Source: CAKZNE01 sp040222435 (GTDB lineage: Bacteria > Bacteroidota > Bacteroidia > Flavobacteriales > Schleiferiaceae). From it: DNA of 64,000 nucleotides. A program made the position numbers and the translations under genes. Every line of letters starts with the position of its first letter. Within the stretch, counting starts at the first letter, position 1. A model generated the notes under the pieces. The model was given only the letters and a program-made list of their open reading frames with translations, searched no databases and was not told the DNA's origin. Shown here one piece after another: positions 34,062 to 43,233 of this stretch. The stretch covers positions 1,302,001 through 1,366,000 of the forward strand of contig OZ243107.1 in assembly GCA_965212245.1 (NCBI GenBank), read 5' to 3'.

Positions 34062-35392
34062 TCGTCCGCCCTGTCCAGCAGTCGCTGATCCGTTTGTTTG
34101 GATGTTTTAGCTCCGAGTTCCCTGATACGTTCTGATTTCCGGACCAGGTTGTCACGCCCATCCGTTAATTTCTTCATAGATTCCTGGTAGGTCTTTTGTA
34201 CGGTGCCCAGTTGATTTCCCAGCTTCATAAGGTCTTCGCTGAAAGCCACAAATTTGTCATACAACGAGCCCGCCTGCCGTGCAATTTCCTCCGCATTTTT
34301 GTTTTGCAGATCCTGTTTCCAGATGTAAGAGATAGTGCGTAAGGTAGCGAGTAAAGTGGTAGTGGATACCAGCACAATGTTTCGGTCCAGGGCTTTTTCA
34401 TACAATTGCGGATCTTCTTTAAGGGCAATGGTCAGTGCTGGTTCATTGGCCACAAACATCATTACATAATCCGGAGGATTAATATCGTAAAGGCTTTGGT
34501 AATTTCTATCGCCCAGGCTTTTAATATGCCCGTTGATGCTATCCAGGTGTTGCTTTAAGTATTGCTTTTGCTCGGTTTCATCTTCTGTATCGTAATAGCG
34601 GCTGTAGGCCGTTAATGAAACTTTGGAATCCAGTATAAGGTGTTTGCCATCCGGCAGGCTAATGATATAATCCAGTCGCTGATTGCTGCCTTCATCTGTT
34701 TTAAGGTTCTTCTCCTTAAAGTAATGAATATCTTTCTGCAGGCCCGCCTTCTCCAGTATGCTCTCCAGCTGCATTTCACCCCAGCCACCCTGCGTCTTGG
34801 AATCTCCACGCAGGGCCAGGGTGAGGCTTTTTGCCTCCTGAGTGATCTGTTGGTTCAGTTCCTTCAGGTTTTTTAATTGCTCATTCAAAGCTGCATTACG
34901 CTGAACGCTTTGGGTATTGGTATCTTCCACCTTCTTCTGGAATTCAGCGATACGCTCCCGCAAAGGGTTCAGCAATTCACCGAGGTTTTCTTTATTCTGA
35001 TCAGTAAACTTTTTGGATTTTTCCTCAAATATCTGGTTTGCCAGGTTTTTGAATTCAGCAGAGAGCTTTTCATTCAGCTGCTCCATTTCCTTTTTCTGTT
35101 CAGCCAGTTTCCCACTGAGGTTTTCATGCTCTGTGCGACTGCGTGAAAGGTCATCGGTTAGCTTTAGTTCCCGTTCTCTTTGTGCGGCCATGTCCGCTTT
35201 AGACTGTGCCAGTTCTTTTTCAAGATCCTGATTTTTCCGGGAGGCATACAGCTTTTCATTTTCAAGGCTGGTCAAAAGGGCAGACGCCTCCTGTGCCGCT
35301 TTATTGGTACGGTTTAATTGAAAGAACCATCCCAGCGCACCTCCGGCTAAAAAAGCCCCCACAGTAAAAAGCAACAGTACAGAGAATTCCAT
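34058..35392 (-). CDS. rmuC: DNA recombination protein RmuC
   Basis: A 444-residue protein: an N-terminal membrane helix (residues about 3-25), a long coiled coil (about 30-165) and the RmuC nuclease-fold domain (about 185-390). The last carries GGWGEMQLESILEKAGL, LDSKVSLTAY and NPPDYVMMFV. RmuC limits inversions and genome rearrangement at short inverted repeats. Length and order match the family. MarC follows upstream at a one-base gap, so both may share a transcript on the minus strand. Confidence 0.95.
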   Translation of the reverse strand: MEFSVLLLFTVGAFLAGGALGWFFQLNRTNKAAQEASALLTSLENEKLYASRKNQDLEKELAQSKADMAAQRERELKLTDDLSRSRTEHENLSGKLAEQKKEMEQLNEKLSAEFKNLANQIFEEKSKKFTDQNKENLGELLNPLRERIAEFQKKVEDTNTQSVQRNAALNEQLKNLKELNQQITQEAKSLTLALRGDSKTQGGWGEMQLESILEKAGLQKDIHYFKEKNLKTDEGSNQRLDYIISLPDGKHLILDSKVSLTAYSRYYDTEDETEQKQYLKQHLDSINGHIKSLGDRNYQSLYDINPPDYVMMFVANEPALTIALKEDPQLYEKALDRNIVLVSTTTLLATLRTISYIWKQDLQNKNAEEIARQAGSLYDKFVAFSEDLMKLGNQLGTVQKTYQESMKKLTDGRDNLVRKSERIRELGAKTSKQTDQRLLDRADD

Positions 35393-35393
35393 T

Positions 35394-36032
35394 CTAATTA
35401 AAATATTGATTGAGTCCTATCAAGCCCTTAAGGATCATTTGTACGGCCAAAGAACCTACTATCAAGCCCATGAGCCGGTTAAATACTTTCAAGCCGTTTA
35501 CACCCAGTCGCTTTTTAATAAATGGCATTCTTCTCAAAATGATAAAATTGGCCATAGCACAAAGAAAGATGGCTACCACTACAGAAATATAATCTTCCCA
35601 ACCTTCAGAACCAATACTGAGGTTTATAAGGGTAGTGGCCAGGCCGGGTCCCACAATAATAGGAATGGCTAAAGGCACCATACTAATGTCATTCCGCATT
35701 TGTGCAGCCGCCTGTTCCTGCGGGCGGTGGTTCACTTTTTTATCATGCCCCTGCACCATATTAAAACCCATCAGAAGCAGGATTATACCTCCGAATACCC
35801 GTAAGCCGTCCGGCTGTATCCCAAAAAAATTAAAAATATAGGTGCCACTCAGGTATAATATCACCATAGCCACAAAAACGGCACGGGTGTTCTTAACGGC
35901 AATTGAGTTAAACTCCTTGCGGGTAGTGTCATCATCTACCAGGGTAAGCATTACAACCCCGGCAGAGAGAGGGTTCATAATGGTGAAAATAGAAATAGTA
36001 TCAGCCAGGATTTCGCGGAACATGTCCAGCAT
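35394..36032 (-). CDS. MarC family membrane protein
   Basis: From the ATG at 36032 the protein is 212 residues with six membrane helices, the normal MarC size. The longer frame to 36125 adds a leader that overlaps the divergent gene and is rejected. The N-terminal FTIMNPLSAGVVML and the central SMVPLAIPIIVGPGLATTLI are family hallmarks. MarC was first linked to multiple antibiotic resistance in E. coli, but no transport substrate has been firmly shown. Its stop is one base from the rmuC start region, consistent with cotranscription. Confidence 0.92.
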   Translation of the reverse strand: MLDMFREILADTISIFTIMNPLSAGVVMLTLVDDDTTRKEFNSIAVKNTRAVFVAMVILYLSGTYIFNFFGIQPDGLRVFGGIILLLMGFNMVQGHDKKVNHRPQEQAAAQMRNDISMVPLAIPIIVGPGLATTLINLSIGSEGWEDYISVVVAIFLCAMANFIILRRMPFIKKRLGVNGLKVFNRLMGLIVGSLAVQMILKGLIGLNQYFN

Positions 36033-36105
36033 GCAATTGATTTTACTGCAAAGTAAGGGAAAAAGCAAAAGTGTACCTGAGGAGATTCTTGCTATTTTTG
36101 AAGAA

Positions 36106-36999
36106 ATGCAGTTGCCCAATCTCATACATTACGCCATTCCTTTTTTTGTGGGTTTTATAGCTCTTGAGGTAATTATTACCACGCGGCTTAAGGCCGATTT
36201 TTACCATACTAAAGATGCCGCCAGCAGCATTGCCATGGGCCTGGGAAATGTTATAATCGGGTTGTTCTCCAAGGCAATGGTCTTTGGTGTATATACCCTG
36301 TTATACCAATTCAGGCTATGGGAATTAGGCTTTGTTTGGTGGGCCTGGATATTGTGCTTTTTTGCAGACGATATCAGCTATTACTGGTTTCACAGGAGCA
36401 GCCATAAAGTAAGGTTCTTCTGGGCCAGCCACGTAATTCACCACTCCTCCACCAAGTACAATCTGGCCACAGCATTACGCCAAACCTGGACGGGTAATTT
36501 TACCGGATTTGTATTTTACTTATGGATGCCACTATTGGGTTTTCATCCGTTAATGATTCTCTTCATGCATAGTGTCAGCCTTCTGTATCAGTTTTGGATA
36601 CATACTGAGGTAATACAAAAACTGCCAGGATGGTTTGAGGCAGTTTTCAATACGCCCTCACACCATCGTGTGCACCATGCATCAGACCTTAAGTACCTGG
36701 ATAAAAACCACGCAGGTATTCTCATTATCTGGGATCGTATGTTTGGTACCTTTCAGCCGGAAGAAGAGCGCCCCACTTACGGGCTCACTAAAAATATTGA
36801 CACATACAACCCATTGATCATTGCTACTCATGAATGGAGAGATATTATAAAAGATGTGTGGCGATACCCCGGCCAATGGACGGGCTATGTTTTCGGACCT
36901 CCGGGATGGAGCCATGACGGTAGCCGCCAAACTACCGCACAACTGCAAACCATGCATCACAAACCTTCGCAACACGGAGAAAAAAAATCTGAGGTCTGA
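36106..36999 (+). CDS. Sterol desaturase/fatty acid hydroxylase superfamily protein
   Basis: A 297-residue protein from the ATG at 36106 (MQLPNLIHYAIPFF). The frame is open further upstream but that part overlaps MarC coding and is rejected. It has four or more membrane helices and the histidine boxes of diiron hydroxylases: HRSSH, HVIHHSS and HHRVHHASD. It should hydroxylate or desaturate a lipid in the inner membrane using O2. The lipid is unknown. It is divergent from marC with 73 bases between starts. Confidence 0.93.
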   Translation: MQLPNLIHYAIPFFVGFIALEVIITTRLKADFYHTKDAASSIAMGLGNVIIGLFSKAMVFGVYTLLYQFRLWELGFVWWAWILCFFADDISYYWFHRSSHKVRFFWASHVIHHSSTKYNLATALRQTWTGNFTGFVFYLWMPLLGFHPLMILFMHSVSLLYQFWIHTEVIQKLPGWFEAVFNTPSHHRVHHASDLKYLDKNHAGILIIWDRMFGTFQPEEERPTYGLTKNIDTYNPLIIATHEWRDIIKDVWRYPGQWTGYVFGPPGWSHDGSRQTTAQLQTMHHKPSQHGEKKSEV

Positions 37000-37044
37000 T
37001 TTTTGAAAAGCAGATGTCATTGTCCGGTCAAACCCTGCCACCAA

Positions 37045-38160
37045 ATGAAAAAAATAAGTATCGCATTCGTATTCTCTTTACTTCTGTATTCCTGTCAAAA
37101 ACCAGTTCAAAACGGCTTGCTCAATTACTTTCCTTCTAAAACACATTTAAAGGAAGGTATAGCCAATAAGTACTATTACCATTATAAGTCTGATGATGGT
37201 TTCACAAAAACCACCGATATCCAATACATTCAGTACCACTTTTTAGACCCGCGTACAATTGTGATGACCACCTATAATGCCGCCTTTGAAAAAGTACATG
37301 AGCGGTACCTGGCAACAGGTGAAGAAAGTATTAATATAAGCCAGGAGAAAGCTTATATGGCTAACGGTGATAGTATTGAGCAGCTTATTGACGTGGCTGA
37401 TTATTTAACTGAGCGTTCGGGCGAGTACCACTTTAAAGTTTCCGGGATAAGGGGGAGTGGCTGGCTGGAGGAAACACAGAATTTCAGAATAGCGCAGGAG
37501 GATAGCTCAGGCGTTGAGCGCGACTACCTTCTCCTTAGGGACAGCACCTTGAGCACTTTCAGCCATCCGGAAAAGGACACCATTAAAGCACTTCGGATCA
37601 AGAAAATAACCATGGCCTCCGGCCTTGGCTTATTTGAGCAGGAAATAGTAACTGAAGAAGGCCAGGGCCGATTGGAATTGATTGAGCAAATACCCATTGG
37701 AGAATTCAAAAAAATGAGAGCGCATGCCATCAGGCGCATAGCGTATATAGATCCTGAAGAATCTATAACAGATGACTCAGGCTTTGAGCTTTGCGGATCT
37801 GAAAAGGATATTTTCGACTACTACAATTCCGATCCGGATAGTCATTTTCCGGAAAAAGACCGTTTGCGAAAGTTTTTCCATACCCGTGTAGAGCCGGAGA
37901 AGCTTAAAAATGAAAGTGGCTATCTCACCTATAGGTTTGTAATAAACTGCCAGGGAGAAACCGGCCGGTACATTACTGAAGAAGGAGATCTTGATTTTAC
38001 GACAAAAGAGTTTGACCGGGGCGTGGTAAACTACTTGCTCGGTTTGCTTTTACAGCTGGATGGATGGAAAGTAGAGCCGATAAGAAACACGGTGGGAGAT
38101 GTGTATGCCTATATAACTTTTAAAATGAAAGACGGTGAGATTATTGAGTTATTGCCTTAG
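37045..38160 (+). CDS. Lipoprotein of unknown function
   Basis: From the ATG at 37045 the protein is 371 residues and starts with a clear lipoprotein signal (LLLYSC, Cys about residue 17). A TTG at 37003 in the same frame would place 14 residues ahead of the signal. The C-terminal third has a pattern like TonB-type carboxy domains (RFVINCQGETGRY, then LLLQLDGWKVEPI), suggesting an energy-transducer-like fold without a membrane helix. No firm family. Its end overlaps the next lipoprotein gene by 26 bases. Confidence 0.75.
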   Translation: MKKISIAFVFSLLLYSCQKPVQNGLLNYFPSKTHLKEGIANKYYYHYKSDDGFTKTTDIQYIQYHFLDPRTIVMTTYNAAFEKVHERYLATGEESINISQEKAYMANGDSIEQLIDVADYLTERSGEYHFKVSGIRGSGWLEETQNFRIAQEDSSGVERDYLLLRDSTLSTFSHPEKDTIKALRIKKITMASGLGLFEQEIVTEEGQGRLELIEQIPIGEFKKMRAHAIRRIAYIDPEESITDDSGFELCGSEKDIFDYYNSDPDSHFPEKDRLRKFFHTRVEPEKLKNESGYLTYRFVINCQGETGRYITEEGDLDFTTKEFDRGVVNYLLGLLLQLDGWKVEPIRNTVGDVYAYITFKMKDGEIIELLP

Positions 38161-38971
38161 CGTTTTCTTTTTGCTGGGATGCTCGCAAACCCATCCGGAA
38201 TTATATTCCAAAACCTTTAGTCAGGAAGAAAAAAAAGAATTGGCCAAGAGCCTGATGGACGCTATCCATCGCTACTATCAGGGAAGCCCGCCACAACGTT
38301 TTATACTTCAGGAAGCGGTGCAATACGATTCTGCCAATGGAGACGTGTGGCGTGAAGCAGGAGTGCCCTATCTGAAGCGTGGATTGGCAGCCGGCTTTCA
38401 TAAACACTACCAAAAAGCAGTTGCTCATAATCCTGTGGTGTGGACAGGTTGGCGCGGTTACATTTATCTCTTCTTTTACCGTGATTATGACCGGGCCATT
38501 GCAGACTTTGATGCCCAGGATTCCCTGACCCCTGACCTGGTGGATTATCCACAGTCTTTAAGTGTAGATTACCTGCGGGGCATTTGTTACCTGCAAAAGC
38601 AGGAACTGGACACGGCACTGTATTATTTTGATAAGCATATCCGGTATGAAAAAGAAATATCAGGACCTGAGTATGTAATGCCACAAGCCTATTTATATCA
38701 AGGTATCGCCTTCTACAAAAGGGGTGATTTTAAAGCTGCCCGGGCATGTTATGACGAAGGCTTAAAGTTGTTGCCGGATAATGCTGATCTGCTGCTGTGG
38801 AAAGGCAAGGCACTATGGGCACAACAGAAGAGGAAAGAAGCAGAAACTATTTTAAACAGAGCTCTGGAGTCCGTACGCTCCGGACAAAAGAATACGCGCC
38901 CTTATGTAGAAGAGTTTTATGAAACCTATGCGTCAACCATAGAAGAGGCTCTACAAAAAGTTAAGATTTAA
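38135..38971 (+). CDS. TPR-containing lipoprotein
   Basis: A 278-residue protein from a GTG at 38135; the lipoprotein signal LLGC follows at about residue 16. The rest contains three or four tetratricopeptide-like helical pairs (for example AYLYQGIAFYKRGDFKAARACYDEGL). It likely scaffolds protein interactions on the periplasmic face of a membrane. The start lies 26 bases inside the preceding lipoprotein gene, a coupling overlap, so the two lipoproteins are probably made together. No specific process can be named. Confidence 0.78.
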   Translation: MRLLSYCLSVFFLLGCSQTHPELYSKTFSQEEKKELAKSLMDAIHRYYQGSPPQRFILQEAVQYDSANGDVWREAGVPYLKRGLAAGFHKHYQKAVAHNPVVWTGWRGYIYLFFYRDYDRAIADFDAQDSLTPDLVDYPQSLSVDYLRGICYLQKQELDTALYYFDKHIRYEKEISGPEYVMPQAYLYQGIAFYKRGDFKAARACYDEGLKLLPDNADLLLWKGKALWAQQKRKEAETILNRALESVRSGQKNTRPYVEEFYETYASTIEEALQKVKI

Positions 38972-39000
38972 AATAGTAGTCTTTGGTTTTATAGAATTTG

Positions 39001-39008
39001 TATATTTG
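39001..39008 (+). promoter_or_regulatory. -7 promoter box for tRNA-Ala
   Basis: TATATTTG fits TAnnTTTG and lies 17 bases before the mature tRNA start. A TTTG at 38982-38985 is 15 bases upstream, slightly shorter than the usual spacing. Confidence 0.65.
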
Positions 39009-39023
39009 CCGTCCTAAAATTAA

Positions 39024-39098
<75 letters not shown>

Positions 39099-39104
39099 CG
39101 AAAG

Positions 39105-39131
39105 AAGCCCTGACGAAAGTCGGGGCTTTTG
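39105..39131 (+). terminator. Terminator of tRNA-Ala
   Basis: AAGCCCTGAC and GTCGGGGCTT pair around GAAA with one T-G wobble, followed by TTT. It begins seven bases after the tRNA. Confidence 0.85.
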
Positions 39132-39224
39132 TATTTATAAGATTTCCCCAGCATGAGTTCCCTGATACAGGGTTTATATCATAAGCTTGGAAGCCATGAA
39201 AGAAGAGGTCAATAGTGTTTCAAA

Positions 39225-39512
39225 CTATTTAACCGGAGCCGTTGGTCTTTCCAGGTGCCGGGCCGCTTTTTCTTCTACTTTTCGCAGCCTCTTTACAATA
39301 GAGCAGTGGCCTGTTGTGCCCCTGAATAGCATATAAGCTCCAATTAACCCGGTGGTAATACTTCTGCTGGATTTGGCACTGGCCAGTAAAGCCGCTCCGG
39401 AGAGCAGTGAAACCATACGCTCGTTGAATTCAATGTTTTTTTCCAGGCTTTCTACCCAGTTTTGAAACAATCTGAAATTCTCCCGGATCTGATCTCTGTC
39501 TATAGCTGGCAT
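39225..39512 (-). CDS. DUF2892-like small membrane protein
   Basis: A 95-residue protein with two short hydrophobic helices and the motif YMLFRGTTGHCSIVK, which matches the RGxTGHCPLY core of DUF2892 (YgaP-like transmembrane) proteins. Such domains occur alone or fused to rhodanese domains. The single conserved Cys is kept. It is followed by genes on the same strand for other small proteins, but a 150-base spacer separates it from the next one. Role unknown. Confidence 0.75.
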   Translation of the reverse strand: MPAIDRDQIRENFRLFQNWVESLEKNIEFNERMVSLLSGAALLASAKSSRSITTGLIGAYMLFRGTTGHCSIVKRLRKVEEKAARHLERPTAPVK

Positions 39513-39662
39513 ATATTTTTATTTGGTATTAAATAAAGAGATCAGCCCTTCAAAATGTTCAACACAAAAGTCCTATTACAGGCAATGAATATTGATTGGA
39601 TAGAGTTTTATTCAACCTAACAGAACCAGCGTTAAAAGTAAAAGCCTGATTTCAGACTTTTT

Positions 39663-39881
39663 TCAATCCTGTAATTCTTCACATTTAAAACCCACTGGCC
39701 CTACCAGCTCAATAACATCCGCCTCTGTGAGGGTATCAGAAGCTTCTATGCGCAGCACATTATCAATGTCTTCTGTATCAATGGTCCAGCGGGATATAAC
39801 TGGGTGCCGGTTGAGCACTGCCTGAACCGCCTGAATACCAGATGGTCCCGCAATATTGGTTTTTAAGATCAGGATGTTCAT
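39663..39881 (-). CDS. HMA-like ferredoxin-fold protein lacking the CxxC metal site
   Basis: About 72 residues from the ATG at 39881 (MNILILKTNIAGPSGIQAVQ). The beta-alpha-beta-beta-alpha-beta pattern and the closing VIELVGPVGFKCEEL strand/helix resemble heavy-metal-associated domains. The CxxC that binds copper or zinc is replaced by AGPSG, so metal binding by that loop is not expected. A 57-residue membrane peptide gene lies just upstream. Function unknown. Confidence 0.7.
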   Translation of the reverse strand: MNILILKTNIAGPSGIQAVQAVLNRHPVISRWTIDTEDIDNVLRIEASDTLTEADVIELVGPVGFKCEELQD

Positions 39882-39892
39882 CATCAAGTCTA

Positions 39893-40066
39893 TCAGGAAA
39901 CACCCAAATTCTTAAAAGCCTCATACACCAGAAAAGCCGGCCATACTATGGCCTTAAGAAAACCCCATACTCCCATCCAAAAACTGGCGGCATAGGAAAT
40001 GTAATACGTGGCGGCCCCTATGAAACCGAGAAAATAGAGGCAGCTAAAACTGTTGGTTGTGTTCAT
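39893..40066 (-). CDS. 57-residue membrane protein
   Basis: The minus strand reads from an ATG at 40066 to a TGA at 39893-39895. It begins MNTTNSFSCLYFLGFIGAAT, contains two hydrophobic stretches around a central GVWGF turn and ends FKNLGVS. The next gene, an HMA-like protein, starts 11 bases after this stop. Tiny membrane proteins of this kind are common in Bacteroidota and rarely annotated. No function can be given. Confidence 0.7.
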   Translation of the reverse strand: MNTTNSFSCLYFLGFIGAATYYISYAASFWMGVWGFLKAIVWPAFLVYEAFKNLGVS

Positions 40067-40096
40067 AATGTGAAATTTTAATGGTCATTTTTAAAT

Positions 40097-41059
40097 TTAA
40101 AGCCGAATTACAATTTTACCCCGGGCATGCCGGGTACCCAGGTGTGCAAAAGCCCGGGGAGTTTCCTCAAATGGAAAAACGCGGTCAATGACGGGTTTTA
40201 GAAAACCATCTTTCACCAATTGGCCGAGGTACTCCAGGTCCTTGCCATTAGTTTTTACATCAATTGAGAAAAATTTGCGGCTGCCTACTGCAGAAAGAAG
40301 AGAGCCACCCAACATAAAGCCCATCATTTTACGGGCATCGGTAAAGCCTACAAATACACCTCTGCCTTTTGGTTTGAGCAGGTGTCGTATCTGCTGCAAT
40401 GGACGGTTACCAACCAGGTCGGCAAACAGGTCAAACTGATGTGTATGCAAAGTGAAATCCTCATGGGTATAATCAATAACATGATCTGCACCTAAACTTT
40501 GCACCAACTCTTTGTTACGGGAACTACACACAGCAGTAACCTCCGCTCCGTAATACTTAGCCAGTTGGACGGCAAAAGAGCCAATGCCTCCGGATGCTCC
40601 GTTTATAAGCAAACTTTGTCCTTCCTGAACTTTAAGTGTCCGGTATAAGGCTACCTGGGCCGTATTGGCTGCCAGAGGTATGGCGGCAGCTTCTTCAAAA
40701 GAAGTACCATCCGGCATAAGAGCAATCTTATCCTCTTGTACACATATATACTCGGCCAATCCTCCATTCCATACCCGCCCGAAAACTTGATCTCCCCGCT
40801 TAAAAGAGGTAACCCCATTACCCACAGCCTCCACTATTCCGGCTACATCAGCTCCCGGAACAGGATTCCGGGGTTTGGTTAATCCAAACCCCAGGCGTAC
40901 CAGCCATATTCTTCCTTGTAAAAGATGCCATTCAGCGGGATTGATGGATAGAGCTTTCACTTTGACCAACACCTCATTTTCTTTAGGCACTGGCTTTTCC
41001 ATCTCATCCGGGTTCAGGACCTCGGGACCACCGTACTTTTTTTGAGTAAAGACTTTCAT
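40097..41059 (-). CDS. NADPH-dependent quinone oxidoreductase/alcohol dehydrogenase-like protein (zinc-independent MDR)
   Basis: A 320-residue medium-chain dehydrogenase/reductase. The start ATG at 41057-41059 overlaps the stop of the preceding gene (ATGA), which fixes it against an upstream in-frame ATG at 41080. The Rossmann motif GASGGIGSFAVQLAK and the N-terminal KYGGPEVL and PAEWHLLQG segments place it with zeta-crystallin/quinone reductases. Zinc ligands of alcohol dehydrogenases are missing. It should reduce quinones or enones with NAD(P)H. Coupled to the DUF6326 gene. Confidence 0.9.
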   Translation of the reverse strand: MKVFTQKKYGGPEVLNPDEMEKPVPKENEVLVKVKALSINPAEWHLLQGRIWLVRLGFGLTKPRNPVPGADVAGIVEAVGNGVTSFKRGDQVFGRVWNGGLAEYICVQEDKIALMPDGTSFEEAAAIPLAANTAQVALYRTLKVQEGQSLLINGASGGIGSFAVQLAKYYGAEVTAVCSSRNKELVQSLGADHVIDYTHEDFTLHTHQFDLFADLVGNRPLQQIRHLLKPKGRGVFVGFTDARKMMGFMLGGSLLSAVGSRKFFSIDVKTNGKDLEYLGQLVKDGFLKPVIDRVFPFEETPRAFAHLGTRHARGKIVIRL

Positions 41060-41472
41060 CCGTTTTGTTTCAGGTTCCATTTAAAAGCAGTCCATCCAAT
41101 GAAGAGGAGGGCAGCCACCTCTACACTACCAAAAAACAGGTAAGAAAGGGGAGGGTCAGTTAACCCGCCATAAATGACCCAAATGATGGAAAGTGGTACG
41201 GCCACCAGGTTGGCAATACGGTTCACCTTTTGATTAAGCACGAGGGACAACAGGATCATAACAATGGGAATTTCCATCAGCACAGAAAACATTAAAACAC
41301 TGAGTTGATTCAGCTCCTTAGATATCTGATCCAGCATTTCAATATAACCGGGCCTGAGCGTTCCAATAATGTCTGCGTAGATCATATTCATTAAGACAAA
41401 AACCCAGAGTGTAGATAATAATATACTGGGGTGTATGGACTTTTTTTGAAATAGGGAGGTGTGCATAAACAC
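41056..41472 (-). CDS. DUF6326 family membrane protein
   Basis: A 138-residue protein with four hydrophobic helices. The start region LSTLWVFVLMNMIYADIIGTL is the family signature of DUF6326. Its stop overlaps the start of the downstream oxidoreductase by four bases, so the pair is translationally coupled and cotranscribed. An ATG at residue 3 is an equal start choice. Function unknown. Confidence 0.82.
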   Translation of the reverse strand: MFMHTSLFQKKSIHPSILLSTLWVFVLMNMIYADIIGTLRPGYIEMLDQISKELNQLSVLMFSVLMEIPIVMILLSLVLNQKVNRIANLVAVPLSIIWVIYGGLTDPPLSYLFFGSVEVAALLFIGWTAFKWNLKQNG

Positions 41473-41575
41473 TTAAAATTTGGGCATAGATATCCTGTTA
41501 CATAAGCGCGAGGGCTATGCCTGATGAATAATTTATGGATATGAGTTTGTGAGGAAGGAAATCCTTCTGGATGAC

Positions 41576-42100
41576 TTATTCCTCTTTATCTTCTAGAAAA
41601 ATGAGGTTTGCATTTCCGTTCGTTTTTATATGTGAATGAGTAAAGTATGTGTTTTCGCCAGTAAAGGAACTACTGTCTTGCAGCACCACGGCAAGAGAGT
41701 CGGATTTAAAATTTTTCATGTAAACACGGGCGCCTTTGGCTACCTCTATTTGCTGAAAAGAGTCACCCATAATTCGGAGTGGAGAATCATGATTTTGTAA
41801 AGCGGGGGGGATAGGCTTTAAAAACAAAGTACTCCCGTTCCATTTTAAAAAGTCTTTTAGCGCTATGTGATTTTCGGAAAGTTGTACGCGATAACCGGCA
41901 CCCTGAACAATCTGCACATTCCAGTTTTCACCCACTTTTAATTTCTGTATATCCTTTTTGAAAAGCGTTTGATAGCCATCACGGGCCTCGTTTTGAGCCA
42001 GGCCACGATAAGCCTGCTCTCTCAGTAATACCAGGCTTATTGTAAAGGAGGTAAGCAGTGCTATTCCGCTTACCAGAAGTATTTTTTTACTGGTTTTCAT
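41576..42100 (-). CDS. Membrane-anchored protein with GIN-type adhesin-head-like repeats
   Basis: A 174-residue protein with one N-terminal membrane helix (residues about 7-26) and a beta-helical tail with recurring strand turns (SFQQIEVAKGARVYMKNFKSD then SLAVVLQDSSSF). This resembles the GIN/DUF2807 domain found as the head of autotransporter-like proteins and in periplasmic proteins of Bacteroidota. The start lies 14 bases inside the upstream GntR gene, so it is coupled. It is the last gene of the GntR/ABC operon; role unclear. Confidence 0.75.
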   Translation of the reverse strand: MKTSKKILLVSGIALLTSFTISLVLLREQAYRGLAQNEARDGYQTLFKKDIQKLKVGENWNVQIVQGAGYRVQLSENHIALKDFLKWNGSTLFLKPIPPALQNHDSPLRIMGDSFQQIEVAKGARVYMKNFKSDSLAVVLQDSSSFTGENTYFTHSHIKTNGNANLIFLEDKEE

Positions 42101-42467
42101 TTGCTTGATCTAGTGTGAACTGGTGATAGTAAGCCGATAGGTCATCCAAAGAAATATTCAGCAATTCCATTTCCCGGAACAGGCGCGGCAGTTCCTGGCC
42201 AATAAAATCATTTTTGCGAAGGGCTTTGGTTTTATCAAAGCCATCTTCAGATACAAAATAACCAATACCCCTTTTATTGAAAATGATACCTTTTTCCTGC
42301 AGATACGTAAAGGTCCTCATCACAGTATTGGGGTTTACTTCAGTGTATACAGCCATTTCACGGACTGATGGAATACGGTCTTCAGGCTGCCACTGGCCCA
42401 TTAATATCTTTTCGCAAAACAGATCTGCTATTTGCAGGTATATAGCCTGATTGTCCTTAAATTCCAT
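42087..42467 (-). CDS. GntR family transcriptional regulator, YtrA type
   Basis: A 126-residue regulator: an N-terminal winged helix (RIPSVREMAVYTEVNPNTVMR, then EKGIIFNKRGIGYFV) and a short helical C-terminal part, the size of the YtrA subfamily, which has no large ligand-binding domain. It is encoded with an ABC ATPase and permease. A dyad with GTGTA/TACAC ends stands in front of this operon at 44089-44110, so autorepression of the operon is likely. It is made by coupling with the following gene (14-base overlap). Confidence 0.92.
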   Translation of the reverse strand: MEFKDNQAIYLQIADLFCEKILMGQWQPEDRIPSVREMAVYTEVNPNTVMRTFTYLQEKGIIFNKRGIGYFVSEDGFDKTKALRKNDFIGQELPRLFREMELLNISLDDLSAYYHQFTLDQANENQ

Positions 42468-42468
42468 G

Positions 42469-43230
42469 CTACACCTCTTTTTCCTGAATTCCTAAAAAAG
42501 TGATAAGCCAGGTAAGCGGAGCCAATGCCCACCAGAAAAGCCATTGGGCCAGGGGCCATATATAGTGAGCCCCAAAATGATCAAATAGCTCACAATGTGT
42601 ATCATGACATTCATGAGGGCTTAAGAATAAATCCTTTAATACTACATAAGCCAGTAAGAGCCCTGCTGCTGCAAATAAGCTGAGTATCCCCAGGGTTTTT
42701 ACAAATGCATATCCACGAAAATGCGCTGAACCTGCTAAAAAGATACCCTGTAATACCAGGTAATATTTTATGGAGGTAAATACCTTTGGATGAAAAGGGT
42801 TAAAGCTATTGAACTCTACACCACTAAACAGAAAATGACCCAGCGGATTGGCCAGCCAGGTGTAAAGAGTGTAAGCAATTGTAAAAAGTATGATCCAGCC
42901 AAAAGAGGTGAGTAGCCACTGGCACACAAATTTTTCAAAGGCTGAAGCCGGAAGGGAAAGGTAGTTGTAGCGTTTTAAACGATGACCCAGATCGCGAAAG
43001 GCCAGGCTACTGAGTATAAAACCGGTGATCAGCAGGCTGGAAGTATAGTTGTCATAATGGTCAAATATTTTTTCTTCAGATTCTATATACAAATGCAAAA
43101 GCATAGCGATAAAGAAGAGCATATCAAAAACCAGGATGAAAGTCATGCCTATACCCTTGCGACTGCGTGCGGCTTCCAGTTTCAGGAGAGCCCAAAAACG
43201 GGATGGTTCAAAATAATGGTTCAGATCCAT
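42469..43230 (-). CDS. ABC transporter permease-like membrane protein
   Basis: A 253-residue protein with six hydrophobic helices and no periplasmic domain. It sits between the ATPase gene (3 bases upstream) and the GntR gene (1 base downstream), which is the layout of YtrA-regulated ABC systems. A His/Cys-rich loop (HECHDTHCELFDHFGAH) lies between the last helices and could bind metal or be disulphide linked. The transported substrate is unknown. Confidence 0.82.
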   Translation of the reverse strand: MDLNHYFEPSRFWALLKLEAARSRKGIGMTFILVFDMLFFIAMLLHLYIESEEKIFDHYDNYTSSLLITGFILSSLAFRDLGHRLKRYNYLSLPASAFEKFVCQWLLTSFGWIILFTIAYTLYTWLANPLGHFLFSGVEFNSFNPFHPKVFTSIKYYLVLQGIFLAGSAHFRGYAFVKTLGILSLFAAAGLLLAYVVLKDLFLSPHECHDTHCELFDHFGAHYIWPLAQWLFWWALAPLTWLITFLGIQEKEV

Positions 43231-43233
43231 GAT

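Noticed and set aside
35842..36105. N-terminal extension of the sterol desaturase frame
   Set aside because: It overlaps MarC coding on the other strand and would place 88 residues of unrelated sequence before the first helix. The ATG at 36106 gives the family-like start.
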